From: Ignavibacteriales bacterium
GTDB taxonomy: Bacteria > Bacteroidota > Ignavibacteria > Ignavibacteriales > Ignavibacteriaceae
Length of the DNA stretch: 52,656 bases
Assembly: GCA_016182615.1 (NCBI GenBank)
Contig: JACPGF010000100.1
Span: 1-52,656 of the forward strand
Reading direction: 5' to 3'
In this document: positions 34,141 to 42,339 of the stretch, in pieces
How the letters are laid out: each line of letters starts with the position of its first letter
Position numbering within the stretch: the first letter of the stretch is position 1
Program-made: the position numbers and the translations under genes
The notes under the pieces: generated by a model
The model's database searches: none
What the model saw: only the letters and a program-made list of their open reading frames with translations
What the model was told of the DNA's origin: nothing

Positions 34141-37100
34141 ATCCCTACTCCTGTCGGAAATGCCATTAGTTTTATGAGACTTACGTCGTATCTTAACATA
34201 CCTTCTTTTTCATGGGCTGCAGGAGGACCTATAACGATTGAGTTTTGGAATTTTGTTACCAATGTCGATTTGCAGGATTTACCTGCTGTTAAAATCGGGA
34301 ACGGCACATTGGGAAATACAGTAGCCGCGTATGTACCCTGGCTTGATCGAAATTTGTATTGGGATTATGGTGACCCTAATAACTCAGGCCGCATTGCAGC
34401 TAATTACCAATCATACATGGATCAATGGACACATGTTGCATTAGTCTCCGGGGGTAACGCAGGTAGTTTCCGTGGTATATACTTAAATGGTGTTCTTGTT
34501 GCCGCGATCGGGGCTTCTGACGGTCCGGATATTGCATTGACCAATTTGAAAATCGGTGGAGCAAATAATGCTTATTCTCATACTGGCAACATGGACGATT
34601 TCAGGATTTGGAATACGGTCCGCTCACAGGCAGAAATACAGGGCAGTATGAGCACAACACTTGCAGGCACCGAGCCGGGTTTAATGGGATACTGGCGGTT
34701 TGACGAAGGTGCCGGATTAATTGCTAACGATGCCACGCAGCATAATAATTCCGGCACTTTAACTAATAATGCTAATTGGGTTGTACCCTCAACAGCGCCG
34801 ATTAATGCAGGCATGAATCAGGCATTTAATGTAACTTTTACGGATGTCAATTGGAGCAGCACAGCTATTGCATGGAAGAATGGAAATGGGAGCGCACGGT
34901 CTGTTTTCATGTTTCATGGCAATGAAGGGACACCGGTGCCCGAAATAAATACCGTGTATACAGCAGACAGCAGTTTTGGCAGCGGAACGCAAATAGGCAG
35001 CAGCGGGTGGTATTGTATTTATAATGGTGCCGGTGAAAGAACAACAGTTCATGGATTATTACCGGGTGAAATATACCGCGTTGCAGTTTGCGAGTATTTA
35101 GTTTCCGGACCAAACAAGCAGTTTTACACCAGTAACGCTACTAAAAATCCTGCAAATGTTTCAACAGTAAGCAAGGTGCAGGCAAGCGCCATAATGTATT
35201 CAAATGTGCAGTCAACTCATCTTAATATTAGTTGGACCAGGGGCAACGGTACAAGAAGCGCGGTTTTTGTTCAACAGGGAATTAACGGCTCGGCTTTACC
35301 GGTTTATTTAACAACGTATAATGCTGGCAGCATTTTTGGAACAGGAACCCAAATTGGCACTTCGGGATGGTATTGCGTCTATAACGGAACGGGGACCAAT
35401 GCCAGCATCTCCGGATTAACCCCCGGACAGATATACCGTTCGGCTGTTATGGAATATTTGGGTGACAACGGCCGGGAATTTTATAATACCGATAGCGCCC
35501 TGAATAATCCGGCAAACTCACCGTTGCTATTTACGGTAATAAACAAGTATCCCGCACCAAATGCACAAAGCATCGCGCCCAACACCAATATCTCGGCAAC
35601 TCTTAACAAAGCGTTGAACCCTGATTCGCTCAATTCCGGGACTTTCGTTGTGTACGGATCCCTTTCCGGCAGGCACGACGGCAATATCGCCTTGGATATA
35701 AGCGGTACCTCATTTACTTTTACCCCCGCTCACAACTTTATAAAAGGCGAGTTAGTCACTGTCTCGCTCACATCATCAGTTAAAAGTGCCGAAGGCGGCT
35801 ATTTAAGCAATGGGCAGCATTGGATGTTTTCTATTAAGCCGGAAACAACAACCGCCGATTTTTCAACGGCAGCAGCCGTTTCGACAACAATCCAAAGTAC
35901 ATCCGGATGTTCAGGCGATTTTAACACGGATGGACTCGTCGATTTCGCCACGGTGAGTTTTTTCAACAATAGTATCTCAATATTTTTAAATGGCGGGAAC
36001 GGCGGCTTCACGGAAACGGTTATAGCCGACCCTTACCCGGCTCCAGCCGGGATTGTGGCAGCCGATTTGAATAATGATGGCAAGTTGGATTTGGCAGTTT
36101 CCGGGTTAAACAATTATCTTACCGTTGCCTGGATGAACAATGGCAGCGGCGTTTTTAGCAGCGGCTCGGTAAACAACACAGGAGGAAACTGTTATGGCAT
36201 CGCAGCAGGCGACATCAGCGGTGATGGCATATCCGATATTATTGTCGGCAACTCGAATAATAAAACATTATCAATTCTTATCAATAACGGCAACGGTACT
36301 TTTACCACATCGGTACAGGCAACATCCGGCGACCCGCGGGGACTCGCTATTTCCGACGTGAACGCGGATGGAAATTTGGACGTTATCGCGACAAACTTCA
36401 GCGATGGAGCTGGAACTATAAACAATACCCTGGATGTTTTTATCAATTCCGGAAATGGCAGTTTAACATTATCAGGCACTCCATACACGGGCAGCGGGCC
36501 GTTTTCCGTGGCAACCGGCGATTTTAATAATGACGGTTCAATTGACCTTGCAACGGCTAATTATGGTGCGGCAAGTATTTCAATCCTGCTGAACAACGGC
36601 TCGGGAACATTTACCCAATCTTCAGCAGTTTCAACAGGCAGTTTTCCGTATCATATTGCATCCGCGGATTTTAACGGTGATGGAGCCATGGATCTTATGG
36701 CAACAAATTACGGATCATCAACGGTTTCGGTTTTTACAAACAACGGCAGCGGTGTATTCCTGCAAAATTTTTCACTAGCTGCCGGGGCGTCTCCGTTTTT
36801 TTCGCTGCCGGTTGATTACAATAATGACGGCATAATAGACATTGCCGCGTTCAGTGGAAATAGTAATGAAATTTTCTTTTACCCGAATTTATCCGCGCCA
36901 TTACCTGTTGAACTGGTTTCATTTACAGCGTCTGCACGCGGCAGAAGTTTGCTGCTTGCATGGGAAACCGCAACAGAAGTTAACAACTCGGGATTTGTAA
37001 TAGAACATCTGGGCGGAATAGACAGCAGCTATTTTACAACCGGCGGTATCAAATGGAAGACGATTGGTTTTGTTGCAGGCGCCGGGAACTCGAATGTAAA

Positions 37101-37494
37101 AAAAGAATACGCTTACACCGATGTTAATCCGGTCAACGGGAAAAATTATTACCGCTTAAAGCAAATTGATAACAACGGCTCATTTTCATACTCGGACACC
37201 ATCGAGGCGGTTTATGGTAATGCACCACGCGAATTTTTATTAACACAGAATTATCCCAACCCCTTTAACCCCTCAACGGTTATCACTTTCACCGTTCCGG
37301 CCAATGGCCGTGCAACCTTGAAAATATATAATACCTTAGGACAGCTTGTGACTGTTTTATTGGATGGGGAAGTGGAAGCGGGTACGTATAATTATGTTCA
37401 GTTCAATGCCGTTAATCTTGCCACCGGGCTGTATTTTTCTCGTCTGGAATGGAACGGCAAAGTGCAATTAAAGAAAATGTTGTTTATCAAATAG
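32512..37494 (+). CDS. C-terminal part of the giant T9SS surface protein (same frame as 29236-32454)
   Basis: The frame is open from 32455, directly after the TGA; the track start at 32512 is a TTG inside a repeat with no ribosome binding site, so this is a continuation rather than a separate gene. It contains the rest of the 119-aa array (to about residue 543), a second LamG domain (545-760), two diverged repeat units (763-1005) and a Big_5-like domain (1010-1115). FG-GAP/VCBS repeats follow (1120-1460), then LPVELVSFTASARGRSLLLA and a T9SS type A sorting domain (LTQNYPNPFNPSTVITF ... KKMLFIK). The architecture repeats that of the N-terminal half, so the gene grew by internal duplication. 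An adhesin or matrix role is likely. Confidence 0.85.
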   Translation: MFGSGSQIGQSGWYCVYNGTGTTVTATGLAIGDSSRVAVCEYMGTNGAETFFTTPAADNPKNIKTITTQAGNIAFANTGAAKTDITWINGNGSRRAVFISRGTTGSPVPVDNTTYTADTVFGSGTQIGSSGWYCVYNGTGTTVSAAGLAIGDSSRVAVCEYMGANGAETYFTATGTNNPKNIKTITTQAGNIAFANTGAAKTDITWINGNGSRRAVFVLHGTTGSPAPVNNTTYTADTVFGSGTQIGSSGWYCVYNGTGTTVTATGLAIGDSSRVAVCEYMGANGAETFFTTTEVNNPKNAGTIATQAGTITFANTGAAQTDINWSNGNGSRRAVFVNHGTSGSPLPVNNITYTADTVFGSGTQIGSTGWYCVYNGTGVSVIVTGLPIGDSSRVAVCEYSGADGAEKFFTTTGTNNPQNVGTIALQASGITFANTGVAQTDISWLNGNGSRRAVFVANSATGSPLPVNNITYTASTAFSSGTQIGSSGWYCVYNGTGTTVEVTGLTVGQTYRASVAEYIGADGAEQYFTTTGQNNPANAPAINIPTPVGNAISFMRLTSYLNIPSFSWAAGGPITIEFWNFVTNVDLQDLPAVKIGNGTLGNTVAAYVPWLDRNLYWDYGDPNNSGRIAANYQSYMDQWTHVALVSGGNAGSFRGIYLNGVLVAAIGASDGPDIALTNLKIGGANNAYSHTGNMDDFRIWNTVRSQAEIQGSMSTTLAGTEPGLMGYWRFDEGAGLIANDATQHNNSGTLTNNANWVVPSTAPINAGMNQAFNVTFTDVNWSSTAIAWKNGNGSARSVFMFHGNEGTPVPEINTVYTADSSFGSGTQIGSSGWYCIYNGAGERTTVHGLLPGEIYRVAVCEYLVSGPNKQFYTSNATKNPANVSTVSKVQASAIMYSNVQSTHLNISWTRGNGTRSAVFVQQGINGSALPVYLTTYNAGSIFGTGTQIGTSGWYCVYNGTGTNASISGLTPGQIYRSAVMEYLGDNGREFYNTDSALNNPANSPLLFTVINKYPAPNAQSIAPNTNISATLNKALNPDSLNSGTFVVYGSLSGRHDGNIALDISGTSFTFTPAHNFIKGELVTVSLTSSVKSAEGGYLSNGQHWMFSIKPETTTADFSTAAAVSTTIQSTSGCSGDFNTDGLVDFATVSFFNNSISIFLNGGNGGFTETVIADPYPAPAGIVAADLNNDGKLDLAVSGLNNYLTVAWMNNGSGVFSSGSVNNTGGNCYGIAAGDISGDGISDIIVGNSNNKTLSILINNGNGTFTTSVQATSGDPRGLAISDVNADGNLDVIATNFSDGAGTINNTLDVFINSGNGSLTLSGTPYTGSGPFSVATGDFNNDGSIDLATANYGAASISILLNNGSGTFTQSSAVSTGSFPYHIASADFNGDGAMDLMATNYGSSTVSVFTNNGSGVFLQNFSLAAGASPFFSLPVDYNNDGIIDIAAFSGNSNEIFFYPNLSAPLPVELVSFTASARGRSLLLAWETATEVNNSGFVIEHLGGIDSSYFTTGGIKWKTIGFVAGAGNSNVKKEYAYTDVNPVNGKNYYRLKQIDNNGSFSYSDTIEAVYGNAPREFLLTQNYPNPFNPSTVITFTVPANGRATLKIYNTLGQLVTVLLDGEVEAGTYNYVQFNAVNLATGLYFSRLEWNGKVQLKKMLFIK

Positions 37495-37514
37495 CATTAA
37501 AAAAGCTCACCTAA

Positions 37515-37535
37515 CCGCTTAGCCCGGTTAAGCGG
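37515..37535 (+). terminator. hairpin after the giant surface protein gene
   Basis: CCGCTTA pairs perfectly with TAAGCGG around GCCCGGT, about 20 nt after the stop codon; flanking AGCT motifs extend the symmetry. There is no T-run, so it may be an mRNA-end stabiliser or a weak terminator. Confidence 0.35.
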
Positions 37536-37671
37536 GGAGTAGCTGTTTCACAAACCGTAAAATCTTATTCTTTACTGAAGAAGTGGCCGCACTAAACAAA
37601 TTTTGAAAAAGAAAAAAACAAGCGTACAAAAACGCTGTATTTTCCGTATTTTTGCACAGTCATAAAATTAT

Positions 37672-37745
37672 GCCCTCGTAGCTCAGTAGGATAGAGCGTC
37701 GGTTTCCTAAACCGCAGGTCGGAAGTTCGAATCTTCTCGAGGGTA
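37672..37745 (+). tRNA. tRNA-Arg (anticodon CCT)
   Basis: The 74-nt cloverleaf is complete. Acceptor GCCCTCG pairs with CGAGGGT (one G-U pair) with discriminator A, and the D arm has GCTCAGTAGGATAGAGC. The anticodon loop TTCCTAA gives CCT and decodes AGG. The T arm is GGAAGTTCGAATCTTC. CCA is not encoded. It is the only intact RNA gene seen and is flanked by partial copies of itself. Confidence 0.95.
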
Positions 37746-37773
37746 CTACCCACACTAAAACGATATTACATCC

Positions 37774-37836
37774 AAGTCGGAAGTTCTCCCAAAGGGACGC
37801 TTCGCGGATTCTTCCCGAGGATACCACCCAACCATA
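37774..37836 (+). repeat. broken 3' copy of the tRNA-Arg gene with a short insertion
   Basis: AAGTCGGAAGTTC matches the tRNA variable/T-arm AGGTCGGAAGTTC. After about 20 inserted nt (TCCCAAAGGGACGCTTCGCG, itself made of two tiny palindromes), GATTCTTCCCGAGGATACCACCC matches GAATCTTCTCGAGGGTACTACCC. It lies 29 nt downstream of the intact gene and cannot fold as a tRNA. Confidence 0.6.
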
Positions 37837-38159
37837 TTCAAATGTTATCTGCGACATGGGGAGCATAGGTTTTCTCAATCAGACGCGGCACTTCGTTAGT
37901 TGAATCTTCTTTTCTCAAAAATGAATTTGCAATCCCTCACGATTCTTTGGAGCGGGTTTAAATGTGGCTCTTCTTAATTCGCCGTAAAGCACAATCAGTG
38001 AAATCCTCCCGGAAAACTATTTTTTGTGCATCCCAATTGCAAAATCATTCCGGCAGCCCGGTAATTACAAGTCAATTCATTCCACTGCATGCTAGCAGGT
38101 GTTTAAGAAAGACATTTCAGGCCTGCGTTTGCCCAACCAGTACATGCTTCTTTAATACT

Positions 38160-38645
38160 TTACAATTTCTCTTTGTTGTAGGTAACTTTTTCAATCGTTA
38201 ATTTCAATGGCTTTACATCAGTCCGCACTTTACCCTCAATATATTCACTTTTAACCGCCTGCACATCAAACGAAACGGATAACAGTGACCGCTCTTCATC
38301 CAGTGTGTAGGAGCAGGTGCCTGCATTGACCGAGTAATTGTTCATTATATTCGCGAGACCCTCCGGGAATATGCTTAGGGTGAAAGCGTCCTGTGTTGGT
38401 GAATAATCCAGAGTACTTTCCTTTGTACCTTTTACTTTATCATAGTAAAGATCAAAAGTGAACTCCATGGGTTTCTGCTTACCCATTATAGTAAATACTT
38501 TCACTTTCATCATGTTTTCAACTAAAACTGCGGTATGAATGTCCGCCTGAAAACTATTCCCGTCAAACTCAATTGATGCACTCGCCGTATCCTGTGAAAA
38601 CAGGGGAACCATAGCACACAACATTAAAATAATGATCAGTTTCAT
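38160..38645 (-). CDS. secreted hypothetical protein, 161 aa
   Basis: A clear signal peptide (MKLIIILMLCAMVPLFSQ) precedes about 143 residues predicted mostly beta: alternating strands such as FSIEFDGNSF-like, KVKVFTIMGKQKPMEFTFDL and LLSVSFDVQAV. I do not recognise a family. No lipobox or sorting domain is visible, so it is probably periplasmic. It stands alone with an AT-rich upstream region of about 236 bp before the next minus-strand gene. A lipocalin-like or DUF-type beta sandwich is possible but unsupported. Confidence 0.75.
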   Translation of the reverse strand: MKLIIILMLCAMVPLFSQDTASASIEFDGNSFQADIHTAVLVENMMKVKVFTIMGKQKPMEFTFDLYYDKVKGTKESTLDYSPTQDAFTLSIFPEGLANIMNNYSVNAGTCSYTLDEERSLLSVSFDVQAVKSEYIEGKVRTDVKPLKLTIEKVTYNKEKL

Positions 38646-38881
38646 ATCTTTTGCCTTCTTTTTCCTTTATAACAAACACATGTTTATGGTAACCAAAAAC
38701 TGGTAGAAAACCTGCATCAAATAACCCGGAGAAATCTATCCTATCCATTCCAACCTTAATTTGCTCCTAAAATTTTTTACTTGTTTAACTTTAATTCTAC
38801 GGCTCCGCCCCACGTAAAAAATACTTACACGGCACAAGCAACCGGCATTCCCACTGATGATTTTTCCCTATTGTTAAAAGT

Positions 38882-40174
38882 TCACTTTAACACTTCAAGC
38901 TTTTTTGTCTGAATAGCACCCCCAGCTTTTAATTGATAGAAATATATTCCGCTCGATAAACCATGAGCTGAAAAGTTAACCGTGAAATTTCCCGCGCCCT
39001 TTTCCTCGTTGACCAATTCACTGACTATGTTTCCGAGAACATCAAACACGCGCAACTGTACGTAACTTTTTTCCGCAACAGTATAAGTAATTCTTGTTGA
39101 CGGGTTAAATGGGTTTGGATAGTTCTGCTCCAACTGGAATTTTCTTCCGGCAATTTCTTTTTTATCTTCAATAGCGGTAATTGGTGAAGAGCTGTAGATA
39201 CCGTTATTCTGCGGCTTCGCACCATCGTTATTGTAGAGATAGAGAGTATTACCGAGAGCTGCGACCCATGTACCTGTTACCGCGGCATTAATCAGGGGCA
39301 GCCCGGTGTTTGGTATCGTTACCCATTGTGACCCGGCATCACTTGATTTATAAACTGTCAGTGTACCCGTCATAAAATCATGCAGGCCAAGCACGGCAAT
39401 GTTTTGTAACGGTAAAACAAATTTTGCCATTTGAAACGTGAGCGGCGAGGGGAGCCCATTCTTCTTCGCAGCCCACGCGTTGCCTGCACTGTTAAGTGTA
39501 TAAATACCATCCCCCGAAGTGAGCCCGTAAACCGTACCATTAACAGTAGAAGCACCGGTTACAAACAAGCCGCCTGCATTTACCGTAGCCCACGTTGCAC
39601 CTGCATCGGTTGAAACTAATGAGCCCGCCCCGAGGAGAGTAACGACATACACGTTGTTCAATGCAGCAAACCCGGTTTGGTTTTTTCCTGTTGAACCGTG
39701 TAGTATTTCTACTGGCCACGTTAGGCCGCCATCGGTTGACTTGTACGTTGAGCGCCGGTTGGAAACCGCGTACAAATTGCCACCTTCTTCAACCAGACTG
39801 ATAATAGCCCCGTTCCCGGTAACTGCCGCAATACGCGAGCGCTCAGCCCATGTTACGCCATCATCCGTTGATACATAGAATAAATATGCCGTGCCGCTTG
39901 ACTGTTTTGTTACAGCCATTATCTCGTTAGCCCGGCTTAATATAAAATAGACATCGTAGGGGAACTGTGCGGCTATGCTTGTCCATGTGCTGCCGTTATC
40001 CGTGCTCCTGTTAATCTTAAAACCATTACTCGATCCGAGATGAAAAATGATATTTTTGTATGTGAAAATTTTTCCCGATAGACCCAAATCAGTATTGTTT
40101 ACTTTTTGCCATTGCGCCAATACACTGCCCGTTAGTATAAACGCGGCAAATGCTATAACTATCCACTTCCTCAT
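38882..40174 (-). CDS. secreted BNR/sialidase-like beta-propeller protein with T9SS sorting domain
   Basis: A signal peptide (MRKWIVIAFAAFILTGSVLA) precedes about seven BNR/Asp-box-like repeats: NRSTDNGSTWTSIAA, VSTDDGVTWAERS, KSTDGGLTWPVE, STDAGATWATV, KSSDAGSQWVTI. These are typical of photosystem-stability-factor-like propellers. The last 80 residues (FQLEQNYPNPFNPSTRITY ... TKKLEVLK) are a T9SS type A sorting domain, so the protein should be exported and anchored or released at the cell surface. The sialidase catalytic Arg triad is not evident, so I expect binding rather than hydrolysis. Confidence 0.9.
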   Translation of the reverse strand: MRKWIVIAFAAFILTGSVLAQWQKVNNTDLGLSGKIFTYKNIIFHLGSSNGFKINRSTDNGSTWTSIAAQFPYDVYFILSRANEIMAVTKQSSGTAYLFYVSTDDGVTWAERSRIAAVTGNGAIISLVEEGGNLYAVSNRRSTYKSTDGGLTWPVEILHGSTGKNQTGFAALNNVYVVTLLGAGSLVSTDAGATWATVNAGGLFVTGASTVNGTVYGLTSGDGIYTLNSAGNAWAAKKNGLPSPLTFQMAKFVLPLQNIAVLGLHDFMTGTLTVYKSSDAGSQWVTIPNTGLPLINAAVTGTWVAALGNTLYLYNNDGAKPQNNGIYSSSPITAIEDKKEIAGRKFQLEQNYPNPFNPSTRITYTVAEKSYVQLRVFDVLGNIVSELVNEEKGAGNFTVNFSAHGLSSGIYFYQLKAGGAIQTKKLEVLK

Positions 40175-40688
40175 GGATTTCCTTTATTTGTTGTGTGATT
40201 TTTTGATTTGATAGTAACATGAAAAGATAAAAATTAAATAGTAAGTTGCCAAAATATTCTGACCATAAATACTGTAAATACTGGGGAATGTGGGCTTTAA
40301 GACAAAAATCACACAAAATGCACAAACTGGCACTCAGCGAAAACGGTTTTTATTTACCCCCGGAACAGGTAAACATGAAACACCCGTATTGAATAGTAAT
40401 CTAAAAAAATAATGACGGGGCATTAAACGTATAAATTTTTACATTGGTGATCTCATTGAAAAGTGCGTGAACCATTTTTGAATAAATTACTGTACAGCAT
40501 GTAAGTATTCCGAAAAAAGAATTTTCAATAGAAAACAGTTATGCAATTTTTTTGGGTTTTGTAATCGTAGGTTGCCGTTTGTGTATAAGTTTTTCCGTTT
40601 GATAGAATTATGCGGATAGAACAGGAGTTTATTATTAAAATTCAATCTGAAATAATTAGAATAAGAAACTCAAAATTTGGATTTCACC
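40175..40688. other. about 510-bp AT-rich intergenic region between divergent genes
   Basis: The region separates the minus-strand propeller gene from the plus-strand peptidase gene and must hold both promoters. I find no convincing ORF, RNA gene or repeat; composition is strongly A/T with short homopolymer runs. Confidence 0.6.
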
Positions 40689-41492
40689 ATGTACCATTGT
40701 ACACGCTACTTTTTTATATTTTTTACCATGTGCTTTGTTTCGCTGTTTGCTGAGCAGCGTTTATCGGGAACTGCATGGCTGGCCGAAAAACACAAAACAT
40801 ATAATGTGTTTTTTACTGAAACCGGAAAAGCAAGTTTGCCTGAAAATCTCGGTTTTATCAACAACGGCATTTTTTCCGTAGTCAATTTTTTTGGTAATCC
40901 TTTCCCCAATAAGTTCGATTTCTTTATTCACCCCGACAGAAACTCTATAGACAGTACGTGGCAAGTGGAGTGGAAAATGCCTGATTTCAAATCAGAATGC
41001 TGGATGGTGGCAAGCGGTGTTGCAACCCGGCTTGACATAATTTTACCACAGACGTGGGACACAACTTCTTGCGAGCACCGGTACGCGAACGCGATGGAGA
41101 CACAAAAGTTGATTACCCATGAATTGGTTCATGTGTTTCACGGGCAGTATAACATTAGTCCCGATTTCAGCGATGTTGATGGTATTGATTGGTTTGTTGA
41201 GGGCTTAGCAACCTATGCTTCCGGCCAGTGTGATTCTGCCCGGATGGCTCAAGTGAAAAAGGCTGTTACAGATAGCAAGGCACCCGGCGTTTTAGATAAA
41301 TTCTGGACAGGTAAATTACGGTATGGCCTCTCGGGCAGTATGGTAATGTACCTTGACAGAACCTATGGTAGAAAACAATTAATCGAATTGTTGCGGCACA
41401 ACAAAAAAGAGGCATTACTTTCCGCGCTTAACATTACTGAAGAAAACTTATTGATGAATTGGAAAGGATTTGTCAGTCAGTTTGCGCGCTGA
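40689..41492 (+). CDS. secreted gluzincin-type zinc metallopeptidase (peptidase MA-like)
   Basis: The track begins at a TTG (40677); I prefer the ATG at 40689, which opens the signal MYHCTRYFFIFFTMCFVSLFA. The zinc motif HELVH (with TQKLITHELVHVFHG) is followed about 20 residues later by DWFVEGLATYASG, supplying the third ligand Glu, the usual gluzincin arrangement. A C-terminal helical part (YGLSGSMVMYLDRTYGRKQL) matches peptidase-MA-like proteins. It is probably periplasmic or secreted; the substrate is unknown. It converges on the HEPN gene. Confidence 0.88.
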   Translation: MYHCTRYFFIFFTMCFVSLFAEQRLSGTAWLAEKHKTYNVFFTETGKASLPENLGFINNGIFSVVNFFGNPFPNKFDFFIHPDRNSIDSTWQVEWKMPDFKSECWMVASGVATRLDIILPQTWDTTSCEHRYANAMETQKLITHELVHVFHGQYNISPDFSDVDGIDWFVEGLATYASGQCDSARMAQVKKAVTDSKAPGVLDKFWTGKLRYGLSGSMVMYLDRTYGRKQLIELLRHNKKEALLSALNITEENLLMNWKGFVSQFAR

Positions 41493-41513
41493 TCTCATAA
41501 CCCTTGGAATGAT

Positions 41514-41810
41514 TTATTCATGTGCAATCCCTTGAAATCTAAAAACGGGGTTGTGCAGGTATTCTTGCGCTTCAACCATCATACCGGTTCTTATAAAATT
41601 TTCATTGAGCAGGTGAACAAATCCTTGATGAGATTTTGAGTCTTTGCCTATGACAGCCAATAAAGCACGCGCACTATTGAGAGTTGAGTAATACAGATTT
41701 GAGCCTGCTTCAAGAACCAACTTTTCCCGGTAACATAATTCCACAGCTTTAATTTTATTCCCTGCTTTTTCCATCCTATGGATAACCAACTGTTTCTGAT
41801 CTTCATTCAT
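41514..41810 (-). CDS. HEPN-domain protein (toxin-like half of a HEPN/MNT pair), short
   Basis: This 98-aa helical protein has the HEPN core: ELCYREKLVLEAGSNLYYST, LNSARALLAVIG, then SHQGFVHLLNENFIRTGMM. Family members are usually about 125-135 aa and carry R(x4-6)H or R-x-x-x-DY near the end. This one stops at FRFQGIAHE, with only a fortuitous-looking R-x5-H, so it may be C-terminally truncated. It overlaps the MNT gene by 4 bp (ATGA). The pair could be a toxin-antitoxin module, possibly worn out. Confidence 0.85.
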   Translation of the reverse strand: MNEDQKQLVIHRMEKAGNKIKAVELCYREKLVLEAGSNLYYSTLNSARALLAVIGKDSKSHQGFVHLLNENFIRTGMMVEAQEYLHNPVFRFQGIAHE

Positions 41811-42145
41811 AACACAACTCCCTCCCGGTCAATGTTCCCGAAAAAGGGATAAAATCCGCTTACTTTATTGAACAGATTAACATTTTGCAACATTATCGAG
41901 AAAAAAAAGCCATAATGATACATAAAATCGAAAGAGAGATTATTAACAAAATCTTCATCAGGCAATGTCGGATCTGCCTTCAGAAGTATCATGATGTCAA
42001 CAGCAGAGTCTTCACGGAAATCACCTCTGGCATATGAGCCATAGAGAATAATATTCTCTATATTCGCTCCAAAATGATTTGCTATAGCAATCTTTAACAA
42101 ATCGAGAGTTGTCTTTAATTCTTTTGGTGTAATTATTTCTGACAT
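41807..42145 (-). CDS. MNT-type minimal nucleotidyltransferase with altered active site
   Basis: The fold signature GSYARGDFREDSAVD (residues 36-50) matches GS-x10-D-x-D, but the first catalytic Asp is Ala48; only Asp50 remains. MNT antitoxins normally AMPylate HEPN toxins, which needs both. At 112 aa it has normal length. It is coupled to the HEPN gene by a 4-bp overlap. It may still bind HEPN without catalysis, or the system may be decaying. Upstream lies a fragment resembling the HEPN 3' end. Confidence 0.88.
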   Translation of the reverse strand: MSEIITPKELKTTLDLLKIAIANHFGANIENIILYGSYARGDFREDSAVDIMILLKADPTLPDEDFVNNLSFDFMYHYGFFFSIMLQNVNLFNKVSGFYPFFGNIDREGVVL

Positions 42146-42263
42146 CGGCGAAACAAAATTGTTAATTATAGCTTCAAAGTAGTAAAACTTTTAGGCTTTG
42201 GCAATGTTTTCCTCCAAACCGTTGCACTATGAATGCAAACACTTGCCTTATTTTTTTTATTTT

Positions 42264-42306
42264 CCATGCTATAATCCCTTGAATTCTGAAAATGGAGTTG
42301 TACATT
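42264..42306 (-). pseudogene. remnant resembling the 3' end of a HEPN gene
   Basis: The DNA ATAATCCCTTGAATTCTGAA (plus strand), with AATGGAGTTGTACA, aligns with AATCCCTTGAAATCTAAAAA and ACGGGGTTGTGCA at 41525-41557, the C-terminal codons of the HEPN gene. The minus-strand reading includes QLHFQNSRDYSM, where an R-DY like that of related HEPN proteins is kept. It lies just upstream of the MNT gene, as if a second HEPN copy once preceded it. Confidence 0.35.
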
Positions 42307-42339
42307 TAAAGCTTGCATAAAAAGTTACTTTAAGGAGCA

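Larger units (their letters stand above)
37495..38159. other. intergenic region around tRNA-Arg
   Basis: Apart from the tRNA, the hairpin at 37515 and the broken tRNA 3' copy at 37774, I see no gene. The ORFs at 37660-37878 (minus) and 37962-38201 (plus) cover tRNA or unstructured sequence and have no protein-like composition. Confidence 0.6.

Noticed and set aside
37962-38201. 79-aa plus-strand ORF after tRNA-Arg
   Set aside because: No ribosome binding site, unusual Ser/Arg/Cys-rich composition, and it overlaps the end of the secreted protein gene on the other strand.
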